64,000 nucleotides of DNA, taken from NCBI GenBank assembly GCA_965214295.1, contig OZ243944.1:1364001-1428000 (forward strand). The letters are read 5' to 3'. Source of the stretch: JAJDUF01 sp965214295 (GTDB lineage Bacteria; Chloroflexota; UBA11872; UBA12225; JAJDUF01). The translations under genes and the position numbers were made by a program. Every line of letters starts with the position of its first letter. Position 1 is the first letter of the stretch. The notes beneath the pieces are model-generated. The model had not been told where the DNA came from. It saw only the letters and a list, made by a program, of their open reading frames with translations, and did not search any database. Positions 34,234 to 42,231 of the stretch are shown piece after piece.

Positions 34234-34572
34234 TCAATCTGATCCAAGCCCCGGGCGCCGGAGGCAATAGACTACTCCGCGATGCACCACTTTCTTCGGA
34301 TCGGGCTTACCACTGGCTCCGAGTGTGCCGTCGGGATGCCGGTAGCCATGTACCAGCGCGACAAGGCGGCTGCCATCCAGGATATCCCACGTCTGGGCGC
34401 GAGTCCCAGGAGGCTCATCAGGGAAAGGGCATGGGCTGTCTCTTAGCAACCGCCGCTGGTATTCACCTGCCTTAGTACGTTCCCAGATACGCAGGTCATT
34501 GAAGCGCTGGCGTATACTTGCCGTGTCAACGTACCGCCTGGTTGGTGGCTCGATTGGTCCGGAGGCTGACAT
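34234..34572 (-). CDS. Hypothetical protein, divergent from 34571
   Basis: The 112-aa protein has WERTKAGEYQRRLLRDSPCP and QTWDILDGSRLVALVHGYRHPDGTLGASGKPDPKKVVHRGVVYCL. The second half recurs in many Chloroflexota and Cyanobacteria proteins of unknown function. The ATG start overlaps the start of the divergent gene as CATG. A later start is possible. Confidence 0.6.
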   Translation of the reverse strand: MSASGPIEPPTRRYVDTASIRQRFNDLRIWERTKAGEYQRRLLRDSPCPFPDEPPGTRAQTWDILDGSRLVALVHGYRHPDGTLGASGKPDPKKVVHRGVVYCLRRPGLGSD

Positions 34573-34837
34573 GGATGGTATTGCAGACGCTACCGAAGAA
34601 CTTGTGGAAGCAACGCACCGCTACATACGGAGCGAGCTTGACCTTGTCACTCTAACAGACGTATCGGACCGGCACATCCATCTGCTCCCACTGCTCCCGG
34701 ATACGGCCCTGGCGCGCCAACTTATGGGCGCTATCGAGCATGACTTGGCACTCGTGGACGACAGCGCCATGACCGAAATCGAGGTCCGGCAGGACCTCCG
34801 GGCCGTACTCGATAGCGCGTTGACCCTCGCTGTATAG
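34571..34837 (+). CDS. Hypothetical protein, divergent from 34234
   Basis: The 88-aa acidic protein has TEELVEATHRYIRSELDLVT and DRHIHLLPLLPDTALARQLM. No family was recognised. A TATACT at 34513-34518 lies 53 bp upstream. Together with its divergent neighbour it may form a small regulated pair, but there is no toxin-antitoxin motif. Confidence 0.5.
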   Translation: MDGIADATEELVEATHRYIRSELDLVTLTDVSDRHIHLLPLLPDTALARQLMGAIEHDLALVDDSAMTEIEVRQDLRAVLDSALTLAV

Positions 34838-34846
34838 ACAGGCTAA

Positions 34847-35662
34847 CTACATCGGCAGCTCGTTGCTGCGGTCGCGGACGGTCGTGGGGCGGATGACGAG
34901 CTCCTCGACTATCACCCGCGCGGGCATCGTGGCGATGAAGAGAATCGCCTGAGCTACGTCCTCGGGTCGCATCATCGTGGCGCGGGCCGCGGCCGAGGGA
35001 ACCACCGTGCGGTCATCAATCATCGGGGTATCCACCTCGCCGGGGTAGATCACGCAGGCGCGAATGCCGTGCCGGCGCTCTTCCTGGTTGATCGAGCCGT
35101 TGAGTGAGGCCAGCGCGGTCTTCGTGGCGCTGTAGGCCACCCCGGACACGTGCGAGGGACGCCGCCCGGCACCCGAGGAGACGTTGACTATGAGGCCGGT
35201 GTCCTGCCGGCGCATCACCGACAGCACGGCCCGCACACACCAGTAGGCACCGTTCAGATTGATATCCACGACCCGCGACCAGTCGGCGGCCGAAATGTTG
35301 TCCAGGCTCCGATATTTGGTGTTGATGCCGGCGTTATTGACGAGCAGGTCGAGACGGCCCGTGCCCAACGCCTGACAACGCTTCACCGCCGCCTCCACCG
35401 CTGCCAGGTCGGTCACGTCGGCGGGGAGCGCCCAGCCTTGTCCTCCGGCCTGCCCGATCTCCGCGGCGACCTGCTCTAGGGGTTGCCGCCGGCGGCCGAG
35501 CAAGCCGACGCCAGCGCCCGCTTGGGCCAACGCGCGCGCCGCGGCCGCGCCAATACCCGTCCCGGCGCCCGTGACCAGCGCGACTTGTCCGGCGAGCGGT
35601 TGCGACACCGGCTCCTCGCCGGCCAGCGGCGCGAGCCAAGGGAATTGCCGCGACACATCCAT
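34847..35662 (-). CDS. Short-chain dehydrogenase/reductase (SDR)
   Basis: The 271-aa protein has the NAD(P) motif VTGAGTGIGAAAARAL, then LLVNNAGINTKY. The catalytic serine is in IVNVSSGAGRRP, and the YxxxK pair is in YSATKTAL. PGEVDTPM follows. It acts on an unknown alcohol or ketone. The ATG has GGAGGAAAA upstream. It stands apart in a repeat-rich region. Confidence 0.9.
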   Translation of the reverse strand: MDVSRQFPWLAPLAGEEPVSQPLAGQVALVTGAGTGIGAAAARALAQAGAGVGLLGRRRQPLEQVAAEIGQAGGQGWALPADVTDLAAVEAAVKRCQALGTGRLDLLVNNAGINTKYRSLDNISAADWSRVVDINLNGAYWCVRAVLSVMRRQDTGLIVNVSSGAGRRPSHVSGVAYSATKTALASLNGSINQEERRHGIRACVIYPGEVDTPMIDDRTVVPSAAARATMMRPEDVAQAILFIATMPARVIVEELVIRPTTVRDRSNELPM

Positions 35663-35718
35663 GCGTCTTTTCCTCCGTCGGGGGTATCACACCAAGGGCC
35701 ACAGCACATCCACCCCGA

Positions 35719-35738
35719 ATTCCCGCGAAAGCGGAAAT
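35719..35738. repeat. Dispersed palindrome, family B
   Basis: ATTCCCGC and GCGGAAAT flank GAAA, giving a short hairpin that belongs with the element at 16651. Confidence 0.6.
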
Positions 35739-35914
35739 GATCGGCAAACGTCAACAGCGCGTGAGGCCGTAACGATGGTGGGGCTGCTCCGGCAAGCCGA
35801 TCCAAGGGCCAGTAGAGTGGTGCTGAAGATGCTACCACACGCCGCGCGCCGAGATTCACCCTTTTGGGTTCGTCCTCGGCGGCAAGCTCTAGGAGGCACA
35901 CCGATAATGTGTGA

Positions 35915-35962
35915 ACAAGCCGACAAGCCGACAAGCCGACAAGCCGACAAGCCGACAAGCCG
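35915..35962. repeat. 8-bp tandem repeat (ACAAGCCG) x 6
   Basis: Six perfect head-to-tail copies of ACAAGCCG occur. A simple-sequence tract of this kind is prone to slippage. It sits upstream of the antitoxin relic and may have helped truncate it. Confidence 0.9.
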
Positions 35963-36001
35963 CACGTCAAGTCCTCCCACACCGCACCCCGGGGGACACA
36001 G

Positions 36002-36121
36002 GAATGTGCGGATATCGAGCGATACGTGCAAGGATACCGCGAGTTTCCGGAAACGGACGCGGAGATTCAGGCGGTACACGCAGCCGGGCAGGCCGCGCTA
36101 ACGCAGGAACCGTGGGAATAA
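36002..36121 (+). pseudogene. C-terminal remnant of an antitoxin-like gene
   Basis: The frame gaa...taa reads ECADIERYVQGYREFPETDA and continues through AALTQEPWE to a stop. This ending resembles small antitoxins whose C-terminus binds the toxin (a YxxGYRxxPET...PWE pattern). No start codon with a ribosome site is found upstream, and no toxin gene follows. It looks like the 3' end of a lost toxin-antitoxin pair. Confidence 0.45.
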
Positions 36122-36208
36122 GGTTTCTTGCTAGAGGGTACGGCGGCTCAGGTTAGGCCACTGCGTGGTGTGATCGCCGGATGGTCTCGTCAGGTCGTCA
36201 GCCTGGGG

Positions 36209-37311
36209 CTAGTGGATGACCGCAAGCAGCCTCCGCGCCTCGTCGGCTCGGCCCAGGAGAAAGCGCTGCACCGCAGCAAAGTGGTCTAGGACCTCCCCGA
36301 TGGGGCGCCCTCGCACCTGCTCCATCCAGGTCTGTCCGCTTTCGTCGAGGCCGTAGCTCAGGGGTCTGCGGATACAGGAAGGCCCATAGCGGAGCGCCAA
36401 GCTCGCGGCGTAACCAAAGCGCGCGGTGCTGGGATCACCTTGCCAGCCGGCCTCCTGCAATCCGCTCACGTACCCGGCGAACACACGTCTGTCCAACTCC
36501 TCCGCCTGGGCTGGGTCCGACCCGTTGTCCAGGAGGCTATAGAAGACCAGCGGCGCGAGATCGTGTCCGATCTCCGCGATCCCCGCATGGGACCAGTCAA
36601 TCGCGACGGTTTGCGCCCGCTCGGACGGGTCGCGACGAGCAAAGACGTTCGATGGGGCAGCATCGAGATGGCCGAAGGTCTTGGGCAGCCGATCCAACGC
36701 CGCCAGGAACAGCTCGCGGTCATCCCAGAAACGAAGCAGGTCATCCACACTCCGGCCAGGGAAAGCGCGGCGCAGCAGCGGGAGGCGTTGCAGTCGCGTG
36801 ACGTCGAGAGCATCGTCCGCAGCGTAGCTACGGATCCATTCGCGTAGCACCCACGGCTCGGTGGGGAGGGGACGGCCGCCCAGATAGGCACCGTTGAGTT
36901 GGCCGAGATGGCGAGCAGCGAGGCTATAGCGGTCCAAAGGCCACGGCCGGCCCACCTCGTCCACGACCTCTTCCTGCCAGATCCGGAACGTATCCCCGTG
37001 CGCCTCAACACCGAAACAGCGCGCCGCTGCGAGTCCGCCGGGCAGGTCACGCAGCAGCCCGGCGGTATTGGCCTGCGCCTCCCGCCTCCCCGAGGTACGA
37101 TCCCGACGGACAACCTTGAGGACCAACGACCAAGCGACCGTCTTGCCCGCCGTGCAAGCATGTCCAGTGAAGCGGAACACGTTCCGTCTCTCGGCAGGCA
37201 GGGGGCCACCTGCCAGTCGGTGACCGTGGCCGTCTCGTTGTCGAGGGCCTTCCGGACAGGATGATTCAGGGTCTCCCGGTCAATTGCCTGTAGCGCCGTC
37301 TCTCTATCCAC
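36209..37311 (-). pseudogene. APH-type (choline/aminoglycoside kinase fold) phosphotransferase, frameshifted
   Basis: The gene encodes a small-molecule kinase of the aminoglycoside phosphotransferase superfamily. The Brenner motif FGHLDAAPSNVFARR supplies the catalytic Asp and Asn, and AIDWSHAGIAEIGHDLAPLV the metal-binding Asp. The N-terminal part (from a GTG at 37311 with GAGGAGC) is in another frame: DRETLNHPVRKALDNETATV, then TDWQVAP. It joins the main frame if one base is added to the run of five G at 37201-37205. The result would be about 367 aa. This is a sequencing/assembly indel or a true frameshift. The substrate is unknown. Confidence 0.75.
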
Positions 37312-37628
37312 GATGCTCCTCACTGCGCTCCCGGTAGCCTCCGGTACCACTTCCTTGTTGCCAAGGTAGACACTGGGAGGTGGCGGGTCAATTGACCGTC
37401 AGTCAGGTTGGGCACAGCGCCACCACACCCCGGCAGTGTCCTTGAAAATCGAGAGCGAGCACCACCGCCGGCTGCGTCGGCAGCCGCCGCGTCGAGGCTT
37501 GCCGGGGCCAGCATCCACAGCTACAATCTCAGGGCTTTGGCCGGTATTATCTACGCCTGTCAGAGGTGAGCGCCGCACCGGTGCCCACGACTACCACCAA
37601 TCTGCTGCAAGCAAGGGAGCCTAGATTC

Positions 37629-38735
37629 ATGCCGCGTACGCATACGGTGACGTTCATTCCCGGGGATGGCACCGGGCCGGAGATTGCCGAGGCAACCCGT
37701 CGCGTGCTGGAGGCCGCTGCCGACGTTGGCGGGTTTGCTTTCGATTGGGACATGCAATACGCTGGCGCCGAGGTCGGCGAGCGCACCGGGGAAGTGCTGC
37801 CGGCGCACGTCCTCGATTCGATCCGCACCAACAAGGTTGCCATCAAAGGCCCGCTGACCACGCCGGTCGGCAAGGGCTTTCGCAGCGTTAACGTCGCCCT
37901 CCGCAAGGAGCTGGACCTCTACGCTTGCCTGCGTCCCTGCCGCACCTATGCCGGCGCGCCCTCGAAATTTCCCGACTTCGATGTTGTCGTCGTCCGCGAG
38001 AATACCGAGGACCTGTACGCGGGAGTCGAGTTCCAGGAAGGTACGGAGGAGGCCGCCCGGCTGATCGCGTTCATCGGCGAGATTGGCGGTGGCACCATCC
38101 GTCCCGACTCGGGTATCAGCATCAAGCCAATCTCGATCGGTGGCACCGAGCGGATTGTCCGGTTTGCCCTGGACTATGCGCGGGCGAACGGACGCAAGAA
38201 GGTCACGGCCGTCCACAAGGCCAACATTATGAAGTTCTCCGACGGTCTCTACTTGGAGGTAGCCCGTCGGGTGGCCATGGAGTATCCCGACGTCGAGTTC
38301 GACGACTGGATCGTGGACATTATGACGCAGTTGCTCATCACGCGACCGCACGACTTCGACGTGCTGGTGCTGCCCAATCTGTACGGTGATGTGGTGTCGG
38401 ACCTGTGCGCCGGGATCATCGGCGGCGTGGGACTGGCGCCCGGTGCCAATATCGGCACCGAGGTCGCCGTGTTCGAGCCGACGCACGGCAGCGCACCGCG
38501 GTACGCCGGCCAGAACAAGGTCAATCCCATGGCGATGATCCTCTCCGGTGCCTTGATGCTGCGTCATTTGGACGAGCCGAAGACGGCTGACCGGCTCGAA
38601 AGCGCCGTAGCCACGGTGATTGCCGAGGGGAAGAGCGTCACCTACGACCTCAAGGCCGACCGTACCGATCCTACCGCAGTCGGGACCGCGCAGGTAGGCG
38701 ACGCGATCATCGCGGCGGTGCAAGCGGGAGATTAG
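37629..38735 (+). CDS. Isocitrate/isopropylmalate dehydrogenase family, probable NAD(P)-isocitrate dehydrogenase
   Basis: The 368-aa beta-decarboxylating dehydrogenase has TFIPGDGTGPEIAEAT and IKGPLTTPVGKGFRSVNVALRKELDLYACLRPCRTY. ENTEDLYAGVEF, VHKANIMKFSDGLYLE and EPTHGSAPRYAGQNKVNPMAMILS are also present. The S-V-N-V-x-L-R-x-x-L-D-L-Y segment favours isocitrate over isopropylmalate. The neighbours sucC and sucD support a TCA-cycle role. The ATG at 37629 was chosen because the conserved fold starts there. NAD or NADP preference was not judged. Confidence 0.88.
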   Translation: MPRTHTVTFIPGDGTGPEIAEATRRVLEAAADVGGFAFDWDMQYAGAEVGERTGEVLPAHVLDSIRTNKVAIKGPLTTPVGKGFRSVNVALRKELDLYACLRPCRTYAGAPSKFPDFDVVVVRENTEDLYAGVEFQEGTEEAARLIAFIGEIGGGTIRPDSGISIKPISIGGTERIVRFALDYARANGRKKVTAVHKANIMKFSDGLYLEVARRVAMEYPDVEFDDWIVDIMTQLLITRPHDFDVLVLPNLYGDVVSDLCAGIIGGVGLAPGANIGTEVAVFEPTHGSAPRYAGQNKVNPMAMILSGALMLRHLDEPKTADRLESAVATVIAEGKSVTYDLKADRTDPTAVGTAQVGDAIIAAVQAGD

Positions 38736-38810
38736 TGGGAGCGAGGCGGACGGGTGGTGAGGCGGAAAGGGGTCGGGAGTGAGGTCGCAGCACAGACCAG
38801 GACGGAAGCC

Positions 38811-39941
38811 ATGAAAATCCACGAGTATCAAGCGAAAGAGCTGCTGCGGCCCTACGGCTTGCCTATTCCACCCGGCGAGGTGGCGTACACACCGGACGAG
38901 GCGGCCGCTATTGCGGCCCGCTTGGGCGGGCAAGTCGTCGTCAAAGCCCAGGTGCTGGTCGGCGGGCGCGGCAAGGCCGGGGGCGTCAAGCTGGCGGATA
39001 CACCCGCCGAGGCGCGCGCGCAGGCCGCCGCGATCCTGGGCATGGATATCAAAGGGAATCGGGTCGAGCGAGTGTTGGTGACACAGGCGGCCGCTATCGC
39101 GCGAGAAATCTATCTCGGCTTGGTGCTGGATCGTGCCACCCGGCGCGTGACGCTGATGGCCAGTAGCGAGGGCGGCGTGGACATCGAGGAGGTCGCCGCG
39201 ACGGCCCCGGAGAAGATCATCAAGGTCGGTGCCGATCCGTTCCTGGGATTACAGGATTTCCAGCTACGACAGGCTGCATTCGCACTCGATCTGCCCGGCG
39301 AGCTATTGCGGCCGTTCGGCGCCATCGCCCGGAGCCTCTATCAGGCGTTCATGGACTACGATTGCTCCCTCGCTGAGATCAACCCGCTGATCGTCAACAG
39401 CGACGGTGCGCTGCAAGCGATTGACGCCAAGATCAACCTGGACGATAACGCGCTCTACCGCCATGCCGACCTGGCGGAGCTACGCGATCCGCAGGAGGAA
39501 ACCGCCGCGGAGCGTGAGGCGCGGGAGCACAGTCTGTCGTATGTCCAGCTCGACGGCACCATCGGCTGCTGCGTCAACGGCGCCGGCCTGGCGATGGCGA
39601 CGATGGACCTGGTGCAGGTCGCCGGCGGCCGGCCCGCCAACTTTCTCGACATCGGCGGCGGTGCCCAGTCCGACCGCGTGATCGCGGCGCTGCGGATCAT
39701 CCTGGCCGACGAGCGCGTGCAAGCCGTGTTGTTCAACATCTTCGGCGGGATTACGCGCTGCGATGAGGTCGCGCGCGGGATTGTAGCGGCGCTCCCGCAT
39801 CTGCCGCGACAAGTGCCGTTGGTCGTGCGCTTGGTCGGGGTCAATGAGGCAGCCGGCCATCGGATACTGCGCGGAGCGGGAATTACGGCCGTGACCTCGA
39901 TGGCCGACGCGGCCCGCGCGGTAGTGGAGGCGGCGCGATGA
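38811..39941 (+). CDS. sucC: Succinyl-CoA synthetase beta subunit
   Basis: This is the ATP-grasp subunit that forms ATP or GTP from succinyl-CoA. The 376-aa protein starts with MKIHEYQAKELLRPYGLPIP. VVVKAQVLVGGRGKAGGVKLA, EINPLIV and FLDIGGGA lead to the C-terminal CoA-ligase segment with VLFNIFGGITRCDEVARGI. The track adds 19 upstream residues that lack support; ATG 38811 has GGACGGAAG upstream. It overlaps sucD by 4 bp (ATGA) and follows icd by 75 bp. Confidence 0.97.
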   Translation: MKIHEYQAKELLRPYGLPIPPGEVAYTPDEAAAIAARLGGQVVVKAQVLVGGRGKAGGVKLADTPAEARAQAAAILGMDIKGNRVERVLVTQAAAIAREIYLGLVLDRATRRVTLMASSEGGVDIEEVAATAPEKIIKVGADPFLGLQDFQLRQAAFALDLPGELLRPFGAIARSLYQAFMDYDCSLAEINPLIVNSDGALQAIDAKINLDDNALYRHADLAELRDPQEETAAEREAREHSLSYVQLDGTIGCCVNGAGLAMATMDLVQVAGGRPANFLDIGGGAQSDRVIAALRIILADERVQAVLFNIFGGITRCDEVARGIVAALPHLPRQVPLVVRLVGVNEAAGHRILRGAGITAVTSMADAARAVVEAAR

Positions 39942-40807
39942 GCATTCTCGCCGACGAGAGTACGCGGCTTCTGGTGCAAGGTATGACCGGCCGGGAGGGA
40001 GCTTTCCACACCCGGCAGATGATCGAATACGGAACGCAGGTCGTAGCCGGCGTAACCCCCGGCCGCGGGGGGCAGGAGCAGCTGGGTGTACCGGTCTTCG
40101 ATACAGTGCAGGCGGCGGTGCAAGCGACCGGTGCCACGGCATCCTGCATTTTCGTCCCGGCGCCGTTCGGCGCCGACGCGATCCTGGAAGCGGCCGACGC
40201 CGGCCTCGACCCCATCGTGGCCATTACCGAGGGTATTCCGGTGTTGGACATGCTGCGCGTCTACCATACGGTCAGACAGCGCGGCGCCCGGCTGATCGGG
40301 CCGAACGGGCCGGGGCTGATTAGCCCCGGCAAAGCGAAGATCGGCATTATCCAGGGTGCTATCGTTACGCCGGGGCCGATTGGCCTGGTGTCACGCTCCG
40401 GCACGCTGACCTACGAGGTCATCCAGCACCTCACGAACGCCGGCTTGGGTCAGAGCACCTGCGTCGGTATCGGCGGTGATCCGATTGTCGGTAGCTCCTT
40501 CATAGATATGCTGGCGCTCTTCGAGGCGGACCCGGCGACCGAGGGGATCGTGCTCATCGGCGAGATCGGCGGCGACGAGGAGGAGCAGGCGGCGGAGTAC
40601 GCGCGGGAGCACGTTGGCAAGCCGGTCGTCGGCTTCATCGCCGGGCGGACAGCACCGCCAGAGAAGCGCATGGGGCACGCCGGCGCGATCATCTCCGGCG
40701 GCGCCGGCATGGCGGCCGGGAAAATCGAAGCCTTGCAGGCTGCGGGCATTCCCGTCGCCGAGCTACCCTCGGACATCCCGCGGCTGCTCACCGACGCGCT
40801 GGCGTAG
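39938..40807 (+). CDS. sucD: Succinyl-CoA synthetase alpha subunit
   Basis: This CoA-binding subunit carries the phosphohistidine. The 289-aa protein has LVQGMTGREGAFHTRQMIEYG and GVTPGRGGQ. RLIGPNGPGLISPGKAKIGI and GPIGLVSRSGTLTYEV follow, then STCVGIGGDPIVGSSFIDML. The phosphohistidine loop is in KRMGHAGAIISGGAG. It is coupled to sucC, so icd-sucC-sucD form one TCA block. Confidence 0.97.
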   Translation: MSILADESTRLLVQGMTGREGAFHTRQMIEYGTQVVAGVTPGRGGQEQLGVPVFDTVQAAVQATGATASCIFVPAPFGADAILEAADAGLDPIVAITEGIPVLDMLRVYHTVRQRGARLIGPNGPGLISPGKAKIGIIQGAIVTPGPIGLVSRSGTLTYEVIQHLTNAGLGQSTCVGIGGDPIVGSSFIDMLALFEADPATEGIVLIGEIGGDEEEQAAEYAREHVGKPVVGFIAGRTAPPEKRMGHAGAIISGGAGMAAGKIEALQAAGIPVAELPSDIPRLLTDALA

Positions 40808-40861
40808 CGGTTTCCTGCCGAGCGCTCACTCTGCTATGCTCGGCGCAAGGAGCGCGTAGGC

Positions 40862-41227
40862 ATGCCGTCAACTGCGGTCCAGTCCCCACCTCGCCGGCAG
40901 ACAGCGGACCTGCCCACAGCCTTGTTGCCTCGTTTGCGGGAGATGGCCGAGCGGTGGCGGACCGTGCTTGAGGCCGAACGGGTGATTCTGTTCGGCTCAG
41001 TTGCGCGCGGCGAGGCCACTCCCGATAGCGATATTGACATCCTGGTCGTGGCTGCGACCATCGAGCCGCTCTACCAATGTCTTACAACCGCTCGCCGGAG
41101 CGTGCGCGATCTCCGATACGGCCTGCCGATTTCGCCACTCATGTTAACGCCGGAAGAACTACAAGAGCGGCTTGATGGCCGTGACCCATTCGTCACGGAA
41201 ATCCTCGCCACCGGGATCGAATTGTGA
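40862..41227 (+). CDS. Nucleotidyltransferase (MNT-type), no HEPN partner
   Basis: The 121-aa protein has VILFGSVARGEATPDSDIDILVVA, the GS-x10-DxD motif of minimal nucleotidyltransferases that often act as antitoxins to HEPN RNases. Here no HEPN gene is adjacent: the following frame (41224-41622) is only repeat sequence. It may be an orphan, or a lone domain with another role. GGAGCG lies upstream of the ATG. Confidence 0.8.
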   Translation: MPSTAVQSPPRRQTADLPTALLPRLREMAERWRTVLEAERVILFGSVARGEATPDSDIDILVVAATIEPLYQCLTTARRSVRDLRYGLPISPLMLTPEELQERLDGRDPFVTEILATGIEL

Positions 41228-41280
41228 TGGCCAGGCCCCCGTCCTTACGGCGCAAGCCGCAATCCAACTGTCGCAGCATC

Positions 41281-41352
41281 CTGGATTCCGGCTTTCGCCG
41301 GAGTGACGCCAGGAGCCGCCGCCGCTGGATTCCGGCCTGCGCCGGAATGACG
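41281..41352. repeat. Two dispersed palindromes, family B
   Basis: CTGGATTCCGGCTTTCGCCG (41281-41300) continues to GAGTGACG, and a second copy CTGGATTCCGGCCTGCGCCG starts at 41325. Each forms a hairpin with stems of GGATTCCGGC-type arms. They fill the gap before DUF4242. Confidence 0.75.
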
Positions 41353-41374
41353 GAGGGCGAGAGGAAATTCGTAG

Positions 41375-41394
41375 GGGCGCGATTTATCGCGCCC
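41375..41394. repeat. Palindrome GGGCGCGAT/ATCGCGCCC
   Basis: A 9-bp perfect stem over TT. It belongs to the cluster of repeats in 41280-41560. Confidence 0.7.
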
Positions 41395-41450
41395 AGGGAG
41401 ACCAGCGCGGGATACCGCCCTCTATATAGGACCTCTTGCTACGGGGGGAC

Positions 41451-41470
41451 GGGCACAGCATGCTGTGCCC
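41451..41470. repeat. Perfect 20-bp palindrome
   Basis: GGGCACAGCATGCTGTGCCC is self-complementary along its whole length. It is part of the same repeat cluster and would make a cruciform or a hairpin in RNA. Confidence 0.85.
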
Positions 41471-41499
41471 CTACGCGCTCCGCCGACCTCCGACAGACT

Positions 41500-41546
41500 C
41501 CCCCTCTCTATTGCTTGGCGATGGAGAGGGGGCCGGGGGGTGAGGG
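41500..41546. repeat. Dispersed intergenic repeat, family A
   Basis: CCCCCTCTCTATTGCTTGGC leads to GGAGAGGGGGCCGGGGGGTG, then AGG, an inverted repeat matching the plan of 14695-14763. It lies just after the end of the DUF4242 gene. Confidence 0.7.
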
Positions 41547-41566
41547 GCGGGGGCAACGTCCGCCGG

Positions 41567-41866
41567 CTACTCGGCGCTGGCGCTCTCCGCGTCGCGTTCC
41601 TCCTCTAGCGAATCCGGCGTGATCTCGTCTACCGTCGCGAGCAAGTCCACCCTGGCTTGCACCATCTCGCGTGCTTTCCGCACTGTCTCTTCGTCCGGTG
41701 CGTCGTAGACGCAGTAGCACTTGCTCATATCATCGGCCAAGAACGTGGATTCCCACTTGCACTCGGGGATCTTGGGATAGATGTCCAGCGACTTCACCTT
41801 CTTGGCCATGTACTTGTCTTTGGTGAGGTCTTTGGGCAGATTCCACTCCACCATGAACTTCGGCAT
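41567..41866 (-). CDS. DUF4242-like protein, last gene of transport/redox block
   Basis: The 99-aa protein (MPKFMVEWNLPKDLTKDKY..., STFLADDMSKCYCVYDAPDEETVRKA, ARVDLLATVDEITPD) matches the DUF4242 pattern of small ferredoxin-like-fold dimers. ATG 41866 has GGAAGGAGAG. It lies 95 bp after the ferredoxin gene in a six-gene run on the minus strand. A role in binding the pathway's intermediate or metal is possible but unproven. Confidence 0.75.
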   Translation of the reverse strand: MPKFMVEWNLPKDLTKDKYMAKKVKSLDIYPKIPECKWESTFLADDMSKCYCVYDAPDEETVRKAREMVQARVDLLATVDEITPDSLEEERDAESASAE

Positions 41867-41961
41867 GACGACTCTCCTTCCGTGGATGTGTGTGATGAGG
41901 TATAGCAGGTCGCTCGATATTCGGCCAGTTCCAAGCATGCGCCGCTCCCCGATCCACGCTC

Positions 41962-42186
41962 TCAGTAGGGCAACGGGATGGGCCGGGGATTCTCCGGTGC
42001 GACGTAGATCGCGTCGGTCGGGCAATACTCCTCGCAGATGAAGCACGACTGGCAATCTGCCTGGTAGGCAATATAGGCTTTCCGCTCCTTCTCCGGCCCC
42101 TGGAGGCGAAAGACATCAACCGGGCACACGCGCACGCACAGATTGCACCCGATACACAGCTTTTCCGAGACGACCTCTACAGCCAT
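41962..42186 (-). CDS. 2x[4Fe-4S] ferredoxin (AprB-like partner)
   Basis: The 74-aa protein has two cluster motifs, CIGCNLCVRVCP and CQSCFICEEYCP, separated by an insert of about 26 residues. This is the layout of ferredoxin subunits such as AprB. It follows the flavoprotein gene by 45 bp. It most likely accepts or donates electrons for that enzyme. It starts at ATG. Confidence 0.9.
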   Translation of the reverse strand: MAVEVVSEKLCIGCNLCVRVCPVDVFRLQGPEKERKAYIAYQADCQSCFICEEYCPTDAIYVAPENPRPIPLPY

Positions 42187-42231
42187 GGATCGCGCTTCCT
42201 ACGTGCTCAGACGGTCATGTGTGTGGCAGTG

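Larger units (their letters stand above)
35663..36208. other. Repeat-rich stretch with a gene relic
   Basis: These 546 bp hold a family B palindrome (35719-35738), an 8-bp tandem repeat (35915-35962) and a C-terminal antitoxin-like relic (36002-36121). Open frames that cross the repeats on both strands were rejected. Confidence 0.55.

Noticed and set aside
35476..35982. Open frame with SACRLVGLSACRLV repeats
   Set aside because: It is the translated 8-bp simple repeat and antisense of the SDR start.
41224..41622. Open frame after the nucleotidyltransferase (possible HEPN partner)
   Set aside because: It is a translation of palindromic repeats (LDSGFRR and WIPACAGMTE-type sequence), not a protein.
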